DNA of 64,000 bases from Lachnospiraceae bacterium OM04-12BH (GCA_003490145.1 QULQ01000006.1:1-64000); one strand, 5' to 3'. Positions 34,838 through 44,953 are shown, numbered from the stretch's first letter. Translations and numbers: made by a program. Notes: a model not told the origin generated them from the sequence alone.

Positions 34838-35545
34838 ATGAAAAAAATGGAACAGCTTTACGAAGGAAAAGCAAAGAAGGTATTTGCAACAGAGGATCCT
34901 GATGTTGTTATCGTAGATTACAAGGATGATGCAACTGCTTTCAACGGGGAAAAGAAAGGCACGATCGTAGGAAAGGGTGCTATCAATAACCGTATGACCA
35001 ATCATGTTTTCAAGCTTCTGGAGAAAGAGGGAGTACCGACACATCTGATTGAAGAATTAAGTGACAGAGAAACTGCAGTTAAAAAGGTGCAGATCGTGCC
35101 GCTTGAGGTTATCATCAGAAATGTGGCAGCAGGCAGCTTTTCCAAGAGGCTAGGTGTACCGGAAGGAACACCTTTTGCAGAGCCTACCATTGAATTCAGC
35201 TATAAAAATGACGAGCTTGGTGATCCTCTGATCAACAGCTATTTTGCGGTTGCACTGGGACTTGCTACCTGGGAAGAGATCGATACCATCAAGAAGTATG
35301 CATTTAAGGTAAATGAAGTATTAAAGGCATATTTCCTTCAGGCGGATATCAAGCTGATCGACTTTAAGATCGAGTTTGGACGTTTCCATGGTCAGATCCT
35401 GCTTGCAGATGAAGTATCTCCGGATACCTGCCGTCTGTGGGATGTAAATACCAATGAAAAGCTGGACAAGGACCGCTTCAGAAGAGATCTTGGCAATGTA
35501 GAAGAGGCTTACAACGAAGTATTTAAGCGTCTTGGACTTGCATAA
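34838..35545 (+). CDS. purC: SAICAR synthase
   Basis: The 235-residue enzyme ligates aspartate to CAIR in purine synthesis. Signature stretches are [10 protein letters not shown] (6-15), the PurC signature [18 protein letters not shown] (about 87-104) and [10 protein letters not shown] (about 177-186). Length matches bacterial PurC (235-245). First gene of a three-gene purine unit. Confidence 0.97.
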   Translation: MKKMEQLYEGKAKKVFATEDPDVVIVDYKDDATAFNGEKKGTIVGKGAINNRMTNHVFKLLEKEGVPTHLIEELSDRETAVKKVQIVPLEVIIRNVAAGSFSKRLGVPEGTPFAEPTIEFSYKNDELGDPLINSYFAVALGLATWEEIDTIKKYAFKVNEVLKAYFLQADIKLIDFKIEFGRFHGQILLADEVSPDTCRLWDVNTNEKLDKDRFRRDLGNVEEAYNEVFKRLGLA

Positions 35546-35565
35546 ACAGATACAGAGGTATGGAA

Positions 35566-36975
35566 ATGATTAAAGAGGAATGTGGCGTATTTGGCATCTA
35601 TGATTTTGATGGAGGGGATGTAGCCTCCACCATTTATTACGGTTTACTTGCGCTTCAGCACAGAGGACAGGAAAGCTGCGGTATCGCGGTCAGTGATACC
35701 AGTGGACCAAAGGGCAAGGTACTCAGCTCCAAGGACATGGGACTTGTCAATGAGGCATTTACCCCGGAGATCATGGAGAAGCTGAAAGGGGATATTGGTG
35801 TCGGACATGTCAGATATTCTACAGCAGGCAGTTCTACCAGAGAAAATGCTCAGCCCCTGGTACTAAATTATGTGAAGGGTACACTGGCACTTGCCCACAA
35901 TGGAAATCTGATCAATGCCCCGGAGCTGAGAAAAGAACTCGAATATACAGGAGCTATCTTTCAGACGACTATTGATTCAGAGGTGATCGCTTATTTTATT
36001 GCAAGGGAGCGGCTGAATTCCAAAACGGTCGAGGAAGCGGTAGGACGTGCCATGAAGAAGATCAAGGGAGCCTACTCCCTGATCATTATGTCTCCCCGTA
36101 AGCTGATCGGTGCAAGAGATCCTTTTGGCTTCAGGCCACTTTGTATCGGTAAGAGAGACAATTCCTATGTGCTGGCATCCGAGACCTGTGCCCTTGATAC
36201 CATCGGAGCAACCTTTGTCCGTGATGTGGAGCCGGGAGAGATCGTAACCATTTCCCCGGAAAAGGGGATTGAATCCGACAAGAGCATGTGTATTCCAAAG
36301 GAGCAGCATGCCAGATGTGTATTTGAGTATATTTATTTTGCCCGTCCGGACAGCTTTGTGGACGGCATGAGTGTTTATAATTCCAGAATCCTGGCAGGAA
36401 GATATCTTGCCATAGATTCACCGGTAGATGCAGACCTTGTAGTCGGTGTACCGGAGTCCGGAAACTGTGCGGCTCTTGGTTATGCCATGGAGTCTGGGAT
36501 TCCCTATGGACAGGCATTTGTGAAGAACAGCTATGTGGGAAGAACCTTTATCAAGCCCGGACAAAAAAACAGAGAGAGCAGTGTACAGGTCAAGCTGAAC
36601 GCACTGCGGGATGCAGTGGAAGGCAGGCGTGTTATCATGATTGATGATTCCATCGTAAGAGGAACCACTTCTGACCGTATTGTCCGTATGCTGCGGGAAG
36701 CAGGAGCGAAGGAAGTGCATATGAGGGTAAGCTCTCCTCCCTTCTTATGGCCCTGTTATTTTGGTACGGATATACCGGCGAGGGATCAGCTGATCGCATA
36801 TAATCGTTCTGTGGATGAGATCTGTAAGATAATCGGAGCTGACTCACTTGGCTATCTGAAGGAAGAGAGACTGTCTCAGATCGTAGAAGGAAGAGAAATC
36901 TGCAGCGGCTGCTTCACCGGAAAATATCCACTTGATCCACCGGAAGATGATATCCGGGGAGAATTTGATCATTAG
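35566..36975 (+). CDS. purF: Amidophosphoribosyltransferase
   Basis: The first committed enzyme of purine synthesis (469 residues). After a five-residue propeptide (MIKEE) the Ntn nucleophile Cys6 starts CGVFGIYDF. GHVRYSTAG (about 80-88), the PRPP loop VIMIDDSIVRGTTS (about 357-370) and Cys residues in WPCYFG and ICSGCFTGKYP (about 400 and 445) match the 4Fe-4S class of PurF. The ATG at 35566 is preferred over 35560 because AGAGG ends one base before the latter. Between purC and purB in one operon. Confidence 0.96.
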   Translation: MIKEECGVFGIYDFDGGDVASTIYYGLLALQHRGQESCGIAVSDTSGPKGKVLSSKDMGLVNEAFTPEIMEKLKGDIGVGHVRYSTAGSSTRENAQPLVLNYVKGTLALAHNGNLINAPELRKELEYTGAIFQTTIDSEVIAYFIARERLNSKTVEEAVGRAMKKIKGAYSLIIMSPRKLIGARDPFGFRPLCIGKRDNSYVLASETCALDTIGATFVRDVEPGEIVTISPEKGIESDKSMCIPKEQHARCVFEYIYFARPDSFVDGMSVYNSRILAGRYLAIDSPVDADLVVGVPESGNCAALGYAMESGIPYGQAFVKNSYVGRTFIKPGQKNRESSVQVKLNALRDAVEGRRVIMIDDSIVRGTTSDRIVRMLREAGAKEVHMRVSSPPFLWPCYFGTDIPARDQLIAYNRSVDEICKIIGADSLGYLKEERLSQIVEGREICSGCFTGKYPLDPPEDDIRGEFDH

Positions 36976-36987
36976 AGGGAGGAACTT

Positions 36988-38439
36988 ATGGAAACTGACA
37001 GATATGTAAGCCCGTTATCGGAGCGCTATGCCAGTAAGGAAATGCAGTATATCTTTTCTCCGGACATGAAGTTCCGGACGTGGAGAAAGCTCTGGATCGC
37101 ACTTGCAGAGACAGAGATGGAGCTTGGATTGTCCCAGAATGGGAAACCTGTTATCTCACAGGAGCAGATCGATGAGCTGAAGGCTCATGCGGAAGATATC
37201 AACTATGATGTGGCGAAGGCCAGGGAAAAGGTAGTCCGTCATGATGTCATGAGCCATGTATATGCCTATGGACAGCAGTGCCCGAAGGCGGCCGGTATTA
37301 TCCATCTTGGTGCTACAAGCTGCTATGTAGGTGATAATACCGATATTATCGTGATGACAGAGGCACTGAAATTAGTAAAGAAAAAGCTGGTCAATGTTCT
37401 CTCGGAGCTTTCAGCCTTCGCTGATAAATACAAGGCTCAGCCGACCCTTGCCTTTACCCATTTTCAGCCGGCACAGCCTACTACTGTAGGAAAAAGGGCA
37501 ACACTCTGGATGCAGGAATTCTGCCTGGATCTGGAGGATCTTGAGCATGTGCTGTCCGGTATGAAGCTGCTTGGTTCCAAGGGAACGACAGGTACACAGG
37601 CTTCTTTCCTTGAACTGTTTGACGGGGATCAGGAAACGATTGATAAGATCGATCCTATGATCGCAGCTAAAATGGGCTTTAAGGAATGCTATCCGGTATC
37701 CGGACAGACCTATTCCCGTAAGGTGGATACCAGGGTAGCCAATGTACTGGCCGGTATCGCAGCAAGTGCCCACAAGATGAGTAATGATATCAGACTTCTC
37801 CAGCATCTGAAGGAAGTGGAGGAGCCTTTTGAGAAGACCCAGATCGGATCTTCTGCCATGGCATACAAGAGAAATCCCATGCGGAGTGAGAGAATTGCAT
37901 CTCTTTCCCGCTATGTGATGATCGATGCCCTGAATCCGGCGATCACCTCTGCCACACAGTGGTTTGAGAGAACACTGGATGATTCTGCAAACAAGCGTCT
38001 TTCTATCCCTGAAGGGTTCCTGGCTATTGATGGTATTTTGGATCTGTGTCTGAATGTAGTGGATGGACTTGTGGTTTATCCGAAGGTAATAGAGAAGCAC
38101 CTGATGAGTGAGCTGCCTTTCATGGCCACAGAAAATATCATGATGGATGCAGTAAAGCTTGGCGGCAACAGACAGGAGCTGCATGAGAAGATCCGTGAGC
38201 TTTCCATGGAGGCAGGAAAAACTGTAAAGGTGGAAGGCAAGGATAATAATCTTCTTGAGCTGATCGCAGCAGACCCGGCTTTCCCGTTATCTCTGGAGGA
38301 TCTGCAGAAATCCATGGAACCATCCAGATATATTGGAAGATCCAGAGAGCAGGTTGATAATTTCCTTTCAAATGTGATCAGACCGATCCTGGAAGAAAAT
38401 AAAGACCTTCTTGGAGTGAAAGCAGAGATCAACGTATAA
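36988..38439 (+). CDS. purB: Adenylosuccinate lyase
   Basis: The 483-residue fumarase/aspartase-family enzyme acts twice in purine synthesis. The family signature GSSAMAYKRNPMRSE lies at about 289-303; HDVMSHVYAYG (about 84) and TRKVDTRV-like SRKVDTRVANVLAG (about 245) are also typical. GGGAGGAAC precedes the start by about five bases. It ends the purC-F-B unit, followed by a terminator. Confidence 0.96.
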   Translation: METDRYVSPLSERYASKEMQYIFSPDMKFRTWRKLWIALAETEMELGLSQNGKPVISQEQIDELKAHAEDINYDVAKAREKVVRHDVMSHVYAYGQQCPKAAGIIHLGATSCYVGDNTDIIVMTEALKLVKKKLVNVLSELSAFADKYKAQPTLAFTHFQPAQPTTVGKRATLWMQEFCLDLEDLEHVLSGMKLLGSKGTTGTQASFLELFDGDQETIDKIDPMIAAKMGFKECYPVSGQTYSRKVDTRVANVLAGIAASAHKMSNDIRLLQHLKEVEEPFEKTQIGSSAMAYKRNPMRSERIASLSRYVMIDALNPAITSATQWFERTLDDSANKRLSIPEGFLAIDGILDLCLNVVDGLVVYPKVIEKHLMSELPFMATENIMMDAVKLGGNRQELHEKIRELSMEAGKTVKVEGKDNNLLELIAADPAFPLSLEDLQKSMEPSRYIGRSREQVDNFLSNVIRPILEENKDLLGVKAEINV

Positions 38440-38460
38440 GTGGATGTAACTGATAAAGAA

Positions 38461-38499
38461 ACAGCTGGCAGCAGTGCATGCATGCCGGCTGTATTTTTT
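38461..38499 (+). terminator. Intrinsic terminator after purB
   Basis: ACAGCTGGCA (38461-38470) pairs with TGCCGGCTGT (38483-38492), one G-T pair, followed by ATTTTTT. Confidence 0.85.
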
Positions 38500-38522
38500 G
38501 TATTATTTTTATAAAAAAGTGC

Positions 38523-38551
38523 TTTTCCTTTTTGGAAATGTGTTGTATAAT
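38523..38551 (+). promoter_or_regulatory. Predicted promoter of rho, long leader
   Basis: A consensus TATAAT (38546-38551) has a weak -35 (TTTTCC, 38523-38528) 17 bases upstream. The leader of about 165 bases up to rho contains no gene; it is A-rich with few strong stems, a composition that could allow autoregulation by Rho, which is an inference. Confidence 0.5.
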
Positions 38552-38722
38552 ATCCCCATAGAGTTCATTTAGAGACATTTCAAATGACAAGTCGAGATTT
38601 AAATCCCATTGAAGAAGATGATAGTGAAGGTTTGAGAAACGGTTTATTCACGATCAGGTGTATGAAAAAGCACAGAGACAATGAAACAACAGGACTGTAA
38701 GAAAAAGTGAATGGAGGAATTT

Positions 38723-40129
38723 ATGAGAGAAAAATATGAATCTCTTGCGCTTGTGGATCTGAAGGCGATTGCAAAGGCAAGGGGCTTAAAGGGTACATCA
38801 ACCATGAAAAAGAGCGAGATTATTGAGCTGATGCTTGCCGAGGATGAGAAGGACAAGACATCTGGTAAGGGTATGTATGCCAGAAGTGCAGAAAAGAAGG
38901 AACTGAGAGAAAGCAGCTATCGTCAGGAAGCAAGGGAAGAGAGCGAGAATAAGACAGACGAGAATAAGACAGACGATGAGGAAAAGTTCCCGGCTGAGCT
39001 TGACAGTGGGATCGCTGTCAATGGTATCCTTGAGGTAATGCCGGATGGATATGGATTTATCAGAAGTGATAATTATCTTCCGGGTGAAAGGGATGTTTAT
39101 GTGGCTCCCAGTCAGATCAGACGGTTTGGCCTTAAAACGGGTGATATCCTGGAGGGCAATACCAGAGTTAAGACACAGGGAGAGAAGTTTGCAGCTCTGT
39201 TATATGTAAAGAGTATTAACGGTTATACACCGGAAGAGGCAGCAAAGAGACGCAATTTCGAAGATATGACGCCTATATTCCCAAATGAGAGACTGCACCT
39301 TGAGCAGCCGGGAGCCAGTGTGGCAATGAGGATCATGGATCTGATCAGCCCGGTTGGTAAGGGACAGCGTGGCATGATCGTATCCCCTCCGAAGGCAGGT
39401 AAGACAACCCTGTTAAAGGAAGTAGCCAAATCTGTTAAGAGAAATAATCCGGAGGTGCATCTGATCATTCTGCTGATCGATGAAAGACCTGAGGAAGTAA
39501 CAGATATCAAGGAGGCTATCGAGGGACCCAATGTCGAGGTCATCTATTCAACCTTTGATGAGCTGCCTGAGCATCACAAGCGTGTATCAGAAATGGTGAT
39601 CGAGAGAGGTAAGAGGCTGGTAGAGCATCAGAAGGACGTTATTATCCTGATCGACAGTATTACCAGACTGACACGTGCGTACAATCAGACAGTACCCCCG
39701 AGTGGACGTACCCTGTCAGGTGGTCTTGATCCGGCAGCTTTGCATATGCCAAAGAGATTCTTCGGTGCGGCGAGAAATATGAGAGAGGGCGGATCCCTCA
39801 CTATTCTTGCAACCGCGCTGGTAGATACCGGAAGCAAAATGGATGATGTAGTATACGAGGAATTCAAGGGAACCGGTAATATGGAGCTGGTGCTTGACAG
39901 AAAGCTGTCTGAGAAAAGAGTATTCCCCGCTATTGATATTCCGAAGTCCGGAACCAGAAGAGAAGACCTTCTTCTCTCACCGGATGAACTGGAAGCGATC
40001 AATATTATCCGTAAGGCATTAAATGGTCTGAAGCCGGAAGAGGCTGTAGACAGGATCCTGGATCTTTTTGCCAAGACAAGGAATAATAATGAATTTGTCA
40101 ATATGGTCAAAAAAATGAAGTGGATCTGA
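38723..40129 (+). CDS. rho: Transcription termination factor Rho
   Basis: The 468-residue hexameric RNA helicase has an N-terminal Rho_N helix domain (LVDLKAIAKARGLKG), an acidic Lys/Glu-rich insert (about 55-90), the RNA-binding cold-shock domain (GILEVMPDGYGFIRS, about 100-114), Walker A PPKAGKTTLLKE (about 222-233) and the Q/R loops (GGLDPAALHMPKRFFGAARN). GGAGGA favours the ATG at 38723 over the in-frame ATG at 38711. Followed by rpmE, as in many Firmicutes. Confidence 0.96.
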   Translation: MREKYESLALVDLKAIAKARGLKGTSTMKKSEIIELMLAEDEKDKTSGKGMYARSAEKKELRESSYRQEAREESENKTDENKTDDEEKFPAELDSGIAVNGILEVMPDGYGFIRSDNYLPGERDVYVAPSQIRRFGLKTGDILEGNTRVKTQGEKFAALLYVKSINGYTPEEAAKRRNFEDMTPIFPNERLHLEQPGASVAMRIMDLISPVGKGQRGMIVSPPKAGKTTLLKEVAKSVKRNNPEVHLIILLIDERPEEVTDIKEAIEGPNVEVIYSTFDELPEHHKRVSEMVIERGKRLVEHQKDVIILIDSITRLTRAYNQTVPPSGRTLSGGLDPAALHMPKRFFGAARNMREGGSLTILATALVDTGSKMDDVVYEEFKGTGNMELVLDRKLSEKRVFPAIDIPKSGTRREDLLLSPDELEAINIIRKALNGLKPEEAVDRILDLFAKTRNNNEFVNMVKKMKWI

Positions 40130-40139
40130 GAAAAAGGAC

Positions 40140-40168
40140 TTGCATAGTATATTAACCTGTGTTACAAT
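40140..40168 (+). promoter_or_regulatory. Predicted promoter of rpmE
   Basis: TTGCAT (40140-40145) and TACAAT (40163-40168) are 17 bases apart. The 70-base leader up to rpmE is AT-rich; no known L31 leader structure was recognised. Confidence 0.65.
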
Positions 40169-40238
40169 TAAAAAGCTGTTTCGGGAAAAACATGAGAACG
40201 TTAATTGTAATATAGTTAATAAATAGAGAGGTGAAAAC

Positions 40239-40445
40239 ATGAAAGAAGGAATTCATCCTGAGTACTATCAGGCAACCGTTACCTGCAACTGTGGAAACAC
40301 ATTTGTGACCGGATCAACCAAGAAGGATATTCACGTTGAAGTTTGTTCCAAGTGCCATTCATTCTACACTGGTCAGCAGAAGGCAGCCAGAGCTGATGGA
40401 CGTATCGAGAAGTTCAACAAGAAATATGGTGTTGGAAACAATTAG
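40239..40445 (+). CDS. rpmE: Ribosomal protein L31, zinc-binding type
   Basis: The 68-residue protein is the C+ form of L31, keeping all four cysteines (TCNCG at about 15-19 and CSKC at about 36-39). Zinc-dependent L31 can be exchanged with a zinc-free paralogue in low zinc; none is seen here. The ribosome site is AGAGAGGTG. Followed by a strong terminator. Confidence 0.97.
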   Translation: MKEGIHPEYYQATVTCNCGNTFVTGSTKKDIHVEVCSKCHSFYTGQQKAARADGRIEKFNKKYGVGNN

Positions 40446-40454
40446 GTTATGTAC

Positions 40455-40493
40455 AATAAGGTTGAGGGTTACATCCTCAACCTTATTATTTTT
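40455..40493 (+). terminator. Intrinsic terminator after rpmE
   Basis: AATAAGGTTGAGG (40455-40467) pairs with CCTCAACCTTATT (40475-40487), loop GTTACAT, then ATTTTT. AGGAG for the next gene follows only a few bases later, so that gene is either read through or uses an internal promoter. Confidence 0.9.
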
Positions 40494-40511
40494 ATTACAG
40501 GAGTATCTTGC

Positions 40512-41510
40512 ATGGGTAAAAAGAAAAAAACAACGCACTATTCCGGGATCGGCGGACAGGCTGTTCTGGAAGGCGTGATGATGAAAAATAAAGATGATTA
40601 TGCAGTGGCTATCCGTAAGCCAAATGGTGAGATCGAAGTGGAAGTAGATGTGTACAGGGGTATCCTGCATGACAGTGCTTTGAAAAAGATCCCTTTTATC
40701 AGAGGCATTTTTAATTTTCTGGATTCCATGATCCTTGGAATGAAGACCATCAATTATTCAGCGTCCTTCTATGAGGACGAGGAAGCGGAGGAAACGAAGC
40801 TTGACAAGGCACTGAACAAGGTGTCAGGGGGACGGGCAGAGAAGATCCTGATGGGAGTGACAACGGTGGCTTCCATTGTGATTGCGATTGCTGTATTTAT
40901 GCTGCTTCCCTATTTTCTGTCAACGCTGCTTGTACAGTATATCAGAAATGATTCCCTGCTTGCGATCATAGAAGGAATCATCAGGATACTGATCTTTGTG
41001 ATCTATATTGTCGCAATCAGTCTGATGAAGGATATTCACAGACTGTACCAGTATCATGGGGCAGAGCATAAGTGCATCAACTGTGTGGAGAACGGAAGAC
41101 CTCTGACTATCCACAATGTAATGAGAAGCTCCAGGATCCACAAACGCTGTGGGACGAGCTTTATGTTTCTTGTAGTTTTTGTGAGCATCATCCTGTTCTT
41201 TTTTATCAGGGTACAGAATCCTGCTCTCCGTGTAGTACTGCGAATTGCACTGGTACCTGTGATCGCGGGTATTTCCTATGAGATCATCCGGCTGGCGGGC
41301 AGAAGTGACAATATTTTCGTAAAGATCATTTCTGCGCCCGGTATGTGGCTGCAGAAACTGACGACCAAGGAGCCTGAGAGAGAAATGGCAGAGGTTGCCA
41401 TCAGATCTGTGGAGGCGGTATTTGACTGGAAATCATATCTGAAAGATGAGTTCGGATATGAAGTGGATGATTCCTGGCTTCAGGATGAGCCGGGAGAGGA
41501 AGAAGAATGA
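40512..41510 (+). CDS. DUF1385 protein (YqhQ-like)
   Basis: The 332-residue membrane protein has the family start GGQAVLEGVMMKNKDDYAVA (as GGQAVLEGVMM, about 12-22), a conserved HGAEHKCINCVENGRPLTI (YHGAEHK, about 178-184) and HKRCGTSF (about 208), with about four membrane helices. His/Cys clusters suggest a metal site. The family is unknown in function but is regularly placed between rpmE and prmC-prfA in Firmicutes, as here. AGGAG (40499-40503) supports the start at 40512. Confidence 0.88.
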   Translation: MGKKKKTTHYSGIGGQAVLEGVMMKNKDDYAVAIRKPNGEIEVEVDVYRGILHDSALKKIPFIRGIFNFLDSMILGMKTINYSASFYEDEEAEETKLDKALNKVSGGRAEKILMGVTTVASIVIAIAVFMLLPYFLSTLLVQYIRNDSLLAIIEGIIRILIFVIYIVAISLMKDIHRLYQYHGAEHKCINCVENGRPLTIHNVMRSSRIHKRCGTSFMFLVVFVSIILFFFIRVQNPALRVVLRIALVPVIAGISYEIIRLAGRSDNIFVKIISAPGMWLQKLTTKEPEREMAEVAIRSVEAVFDWKSYLKDEFGYEVDDSWLQDEPGEEEE

Positions 41511-41513
41511 TCC

Positions 41514-42353
41514 ATGAATTACCGGAAGCTTTATGAAACAGGAAAAGACAGACTGGAGAAGGCTGGCATACAGGAAGCAGCGCTTGATGCGAGGCTTCTG
41601 CTGGAGGAGGTCTGCAGGACAGACCGGAATACGCTGCTGGTGCATGGAGACAGAGCGGTAACAGAGGAAGAAGAAACACAGTTTCGTATTTTCATAGAAA
41701 GAAGAAGCACACATGAGCCACTGCAGCAGATTACAGGCTGGCAGGAGTTTATGGGACTGCGTTTTTCTGTTACGGAGGATGTACTGGTGCCAAGACAGGA
41801 TACAGAAACTCTTGTAGAAGAAGTGATGAGGTATCTCAGGGATGGCATGGAGATCCTGGATGTGTGTACAGGTAGTGGATGTATTCTTTTAAGTCTCCTG
41901 CGGTATTCTAATGGCTGCAGGGGCGTTGGCTGTGATATTTCGGAAAAAGCACTTGCTGTTGCAGGGCAAAATGCAAAAGAGCTTGGAATATCTGCGCAGT
42001 TTATCCAGAGTGATCTGTTTGAAAGCATAGAAGGAAGGTTTGAATATATTGTATCCAATCCACCATACATCCGAAAGGATATGATTCCGACTCTGATGGA
42101 AGAGGTGAGGGATCATGAGCCGCTGATCGCACTGGATGGCGGCGAAGACGGTCTTGACTTTTACCGGAAGATTACCAGGGAAGCGACAGAACATCTTTAT
42201 TCCGGAGGCATGCTTTTCTTTGAGATCGGTTACGATCAGGGAGAAGCAGTAAAGCTGCTGATGGAAGAGGAAGGATACGAAGAGGTGACTGTCAGTCAGG
42301 ATCTTGCCGGACTTGACAGAGTGGTGTATGGAACATTTAACGGGAGGAAATAG
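41514..42353 (+). CDS. prmC: Release-factor glutamine methyltransferase
   Basis: The 279-residue SAM-dependent enzyme methylates the Gln of the GGQ motif in RF1/RF2. Motifs are [13 protein letters not shown] (about 88-100), [10 protein letters not shown] (about 114-123) and the catalytic NPPYIRKDM (about 182-190). Directly upstream of its substrate gene prfA. Confidence 0.95.
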   Translation: MNYRKLYETGKDRLEKAGIQEAALDARLLLEEVCRTDRNTLLVHGDRAVTEEEETQFRIFIERRSTHEPLQQITGWQEFMGLRFSVTEDVLVPRQDTETLVEEVMRYLRDGMEILDVCTGSGCILLSLLRYSNGCRGVGCDISEKALAVAGQNAKELGISAQFIQSDLFESIEGRFEYIVSNPPYIRKDMIPTLMEEVRDHEPLIALDGGEDGLDFYRKITREATEHLYSGGMLFFEIGYDQGEAVKLLMEEEGYEEVTVSQDLAGLDRVVYGTFNGRK

Positions 42354-42355
42354 TC

Positions 42356-43435
42356 ATGTTTGATAAATTAGACGATCTGCTTGCCAGATATGAGGAGATC
42401 ATGAATGAGCTGAATGAGCCTACGGTGACAAACAATCAGGATCGCTTCCGTAAGCTGATGAAGGAACAGAGTGATCTGACACCGATCGTAGAGGCATATA
42501 AGGAATATAAGAAATGTAAGCAGGATGAGGAGGATTCCCTGGCATTACTCGATTCTGAGTCCGATGAGGATATGAAGGAGATGCTGAAGGAGGAGCTTTC
42601 AGCAGCCAAGAAAAGAATCGAGGAGCTGGAAAAGGAACTGAAGATCCTTCTGCTTCCCAAGGATCCCAATGATGATAAGAATGTTATCATGGAAATCCGT
42701 GCCGGCGCCGGCGGAGATGAAGCTGCCCTGTTTGCAGCGGAAATGTACCGGCTTTATGTCCATTATGCAGAGAGCCAGCGATGGAAGACAGAGCTTTTGA
42801 ATGTAGATGAGATCGGAATCGGTGGCATGAAGGAAGTCAGCTTCACAATTACCGGACAGGGTGCATATTCCAAGCTGAAATATGAAAGCGGTGTACACCG
42901 TGTACAGCGTGTGCCTGAGACAGAATCCGGCGGACGTATCCATACCTCCACAGTCAGCGTGGCAGTTATGCCGGAGGTAGATGATGATATTGATATTGTT
43001 ATTGATGATAAGGATATCAGGATCGACGTGATGAGAGCATCTGGAAACGGTGGGCAATGTGTTAATACCACAGATTCTGCAGTGCGTCTGACCCATTATC
43101 CCACAGGTATTGTAGTTTACAGTCAGACCGAGAAATCCCAGCTGCAGAATAAGGCCAAGGCATTTGCTCTGTTGAAAGCTAAACTGTATGATCTGGAGCA
43201 GCAGCAGCGTCATGACGCAGAAGCAGAAATGAGAAGAAGCCAGATCGGTACCGGAGACCGTTCCGAGAAGATCAGAACCTACAACTTCCCACAGGGAAGA
43301 GTAACCGACCACCGGATTGGCCTGACACTGTATAAACTTGACAAAATAATGAATGGAGATATCGGAGAAATCATAGACGGGTGCATTTTGGCAGATCAGA
43401 CAGCGAAACTTGCCCGGATGAATCAGGAAGGATAA
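42356..43435 (+). CDS. prfA: Peptide chain release factor 1
   Basis: The 359-residue RF1 reads UAA/UAG. The PxT tripeptide is PET in [15 protein letters not shown] (about 185-200), and the catalytic GGQ is in [16 protein letters not shown] (about 226-241). It starts two bases after prmC, with GGGAGGAAATAG as ribosome site. A terminator follows; the gene marks the end of the conserved translation cluster and the start of the AT-rich island. Confidence 0.97.
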   Translation: MFDKLDDLLARYEEIMNELNEPTVTNNQDRFRKLMKEQSDLTPIVEAYKEYKKCKQDEEDSLALLDSESDEDMKEMLKEELSAAKKRIEELEKELKILLLPKDPNDDKNVIMEIRAGAGGDEAALFAAEMYRLYVHYAESQRWKTELLNVDEIGIGGMKEVSFTITGQGAYSKLKYESGVHRVQRVPETESGGRIHTSTVSVAVMPEVDDDIDIVIDDKDIRIDVMRASGNGGQCVNTTDSAVRLTHYPTGIVVYSQTEKSQLQNKAKAFALLKAKLYDLEQQQRHDAEAEMRRSQIGTGDRSEKIRTYNFPQGRVTDHRIGLTLYKLDKIMNGDIGEIIDGCILADQTAKLARMNQEG

Positions 43436-43441
43436 GAAATG

Positions 43442-43473
43442 TTCCCCATCAGTGTTTGCTGATGGGGAATTTT
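43442..43473 (+). terminator. Intrinsic terminator after prfA
   Basis: TTCCCCATCAG (43442-43452) pairs with CTGATGGGGAA (43459-43469) and is followed by TTTTA. Confidence 0.88.
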
Positions 43474-43494
43474 ATCATAAAGAAAAGGGTGTTT

Positions 43495-43635
43495 ATGGAA
43501 ATAAGACAGGGATATTCATATCATATCAAAGATGTTTTTTTGATAAAAAGCGGAATATTTATTATTTTGATTTTTCCAAACTTATTTTATAAGTCCCATT
43601 TCGGAATTGTGTACCTATGGGAAATGAACTTATGA
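43495..43635 (+). pseudogene. 46-codon remnant, possibly type III toxin N-terminus
   Basis: The frame from ATG 43495 starts MEIRQGYSYHIKDV and then becomes hydrophobic and non-conserved. The opening reminds me of ToxN/AbiQ- or TenpIN-type toxin N-termini (HIKDxFF). A one-base change in the T run near 43540 would continue as HIKDVFFDKK, which fits that pattern better, suggesting a frameshifted fragment. No tandem-repeat antitoxin RNA is upstream. The resemblance is from memory and weak. Confidence 0.3.
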
Positions 43636-43642
43636 ATATACA

Positions 43643-43671
43643 TTGCAAACAGCAGACATCTATTTTATAAT
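43643..43671 (+). promoter_or_regulatory. Predicted promoter of the traX-like pseudogene
   Basis: TTGCAA (43643-43648) and a perfect TATAAT (43666-43671), 17 bases apart, 34 bases before the start. Confidence 0.7.
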
Positions 43672-43704
43672 CAAATATAAAAATCGGAATTTTAGGTGGT
43701 AAAA

Positions 43705-44457
43705 ATGGAAACAAAAATGGCGTATGGTAACCCAAAATTAAACAGAGATGTTATTAAATATATAGCCATGTTGACTATGCTGCTGAATCATATTTCACAA
43801 GTCTTTATGAAATCAGGATATTTTCTGTCGGAGCTATTTCTGGACATAGGGTACTTTACAGCAATTACAATGTGTTACTTTCTTGTAGAGGGCTTTCAAT
43901 ATACTCATTCAAAAAAGAATTATGCTATTAGACTGCTAATATTTGCCTTGATTTCTGAAATCCCATATTGTATGGCGTTTACAACAAACGGAGTGTTAGA
44001 ATTTCAAGGTTTGAATATGTTATTTACATTGCTGATATGTTTTATGATTCTGATTGTGAATGATAAAGTATCAAATAAATTTTAAAAAGATATATGTATC
44101 TTGGGATTGATAATACTTTCTTTATTCTGCGACTGGGCATTATTGGCACCAATATTTACACTGTTGTTTATATGGAGTAGAGGATTAAGAAATAAGATAA
44201 AATATACATTCATTATTTCAATGTTGTTATTTGGACTTTTTAATTTTGCAGGTGGTATTGGAAGATTTTCGCTTGGTACAAATATTGCTTATGCATTAGG
44301 AAGTATGTCAGGAATTGCTCTTGCAGGAATTGTAATTTTATATTTCTATAATGGCAAGCGAATGGAAAAGGGGAAAGTATTCTCCAAGTGGTTTTTCTAT
44401 TTATTTTATCCTGTGCATCTTCTAATATTAGGTTTGATTAGAATTTATTGTTTATAA
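43705..44457 (+). pseudogene. TraX-family membrane protein interrupted by a stop codon
   Basis: Two open segments in the same frame (43705-44085 and 44086-44457) join into one TraX-like protein of about 250 residues, separated only by TAA at 44083-44085. The first part has LNRDVIKYIAMLTMLLNHISQ and the repeated membrane helices of TraX (pilin/surface acetyltransferase-like). The second starts GLIILSLFCDWALLAPI and ends with the family-typical FYLFYPVHLLIL. Nothing else is damaged, so the nonsense change looks recent. Translation of the second half from TTG at 44101 is possible but unlikely to work. AGGTGG precedes ATG 43705. Confidence 0.8.
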
Positions 44458-44487
44458 ATTAACTTCCAAATTGACGGAGTGGTGGAT

Positions 44488-44931
44488 ATGAAAATCAGAG
44501 AAGTGAACGAGAATAAAAAGCAATTTATAGCATTATTGTTATTAGCTGATGAGCAGGAAAATATGATTGATCGCTATCTTGAAAAAGGTACTATGTATGT
44601 ACTTGAAGACGATAATGTAAAAGCTGAATGTGTTGTCACCGATGAAGATAATGGAATACTTGAAATTAAAAATATTGCAGTCAATCTTCAGAATCAGGGA
44701 AAGGGCTATGGAAAAGCACTAATTGATTTTCTTGCCAGTAAATATGCAGATGAATATTCTGTTTTGCAGGTTGGAACAGGTGATAGTCCATTGACGATAC
44801 CATTTTATGAAAAATGTGGATTTGTTCGGTCTCACAATATTCCCAATTTCTTTACTGACAATTATGACCACCCAATCTATGAGTGTGGTGTACAGTTAAT
44901 AGATATGGTATATTTGCAAAGATGTTTATAA
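44488..44931 (+). CDS. GNAT-family N-acetyltransferase
   Basis: The 147-residue protein has the GNAT core: strand ILEIKNIAV (about 52-60), acetyl-CoA loop QNQGKGYGKALIDFL (about 63-77) and the C-terminal PFYEKCGFVRSH (about 109-120). The substrate is unknown. The start at 44488 follows GGAG by eight bases. It is the only apparently intact gene in the AT-rich island and shares its low GC, so was likely acquired with it. Confidence 0.85.
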   Translation: MKIREVNENKKQFIALLLLADEQENMIDRYLEKGTMYVLEDDNVKAECVVTDEDNGILEIKNIAVNLQNQGKGYGKALIDFLASKYADEYSVLQVGTGDSPLTIPFYEKCGFVRSHNIPNFFTDNYDHPIYECGVQLIDMVYLQRCL

Positions 44932-44953
44932 CTTCTGGTTGAATAACCGTTAG

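Noticed and set aside
43381..43494. Start of an 84-codon frame inside the end of prfA
   Set aside because: This upstream part is an out-of-frame reading of prfA and its terminator; only the part from 43495 is kept as a remnant.
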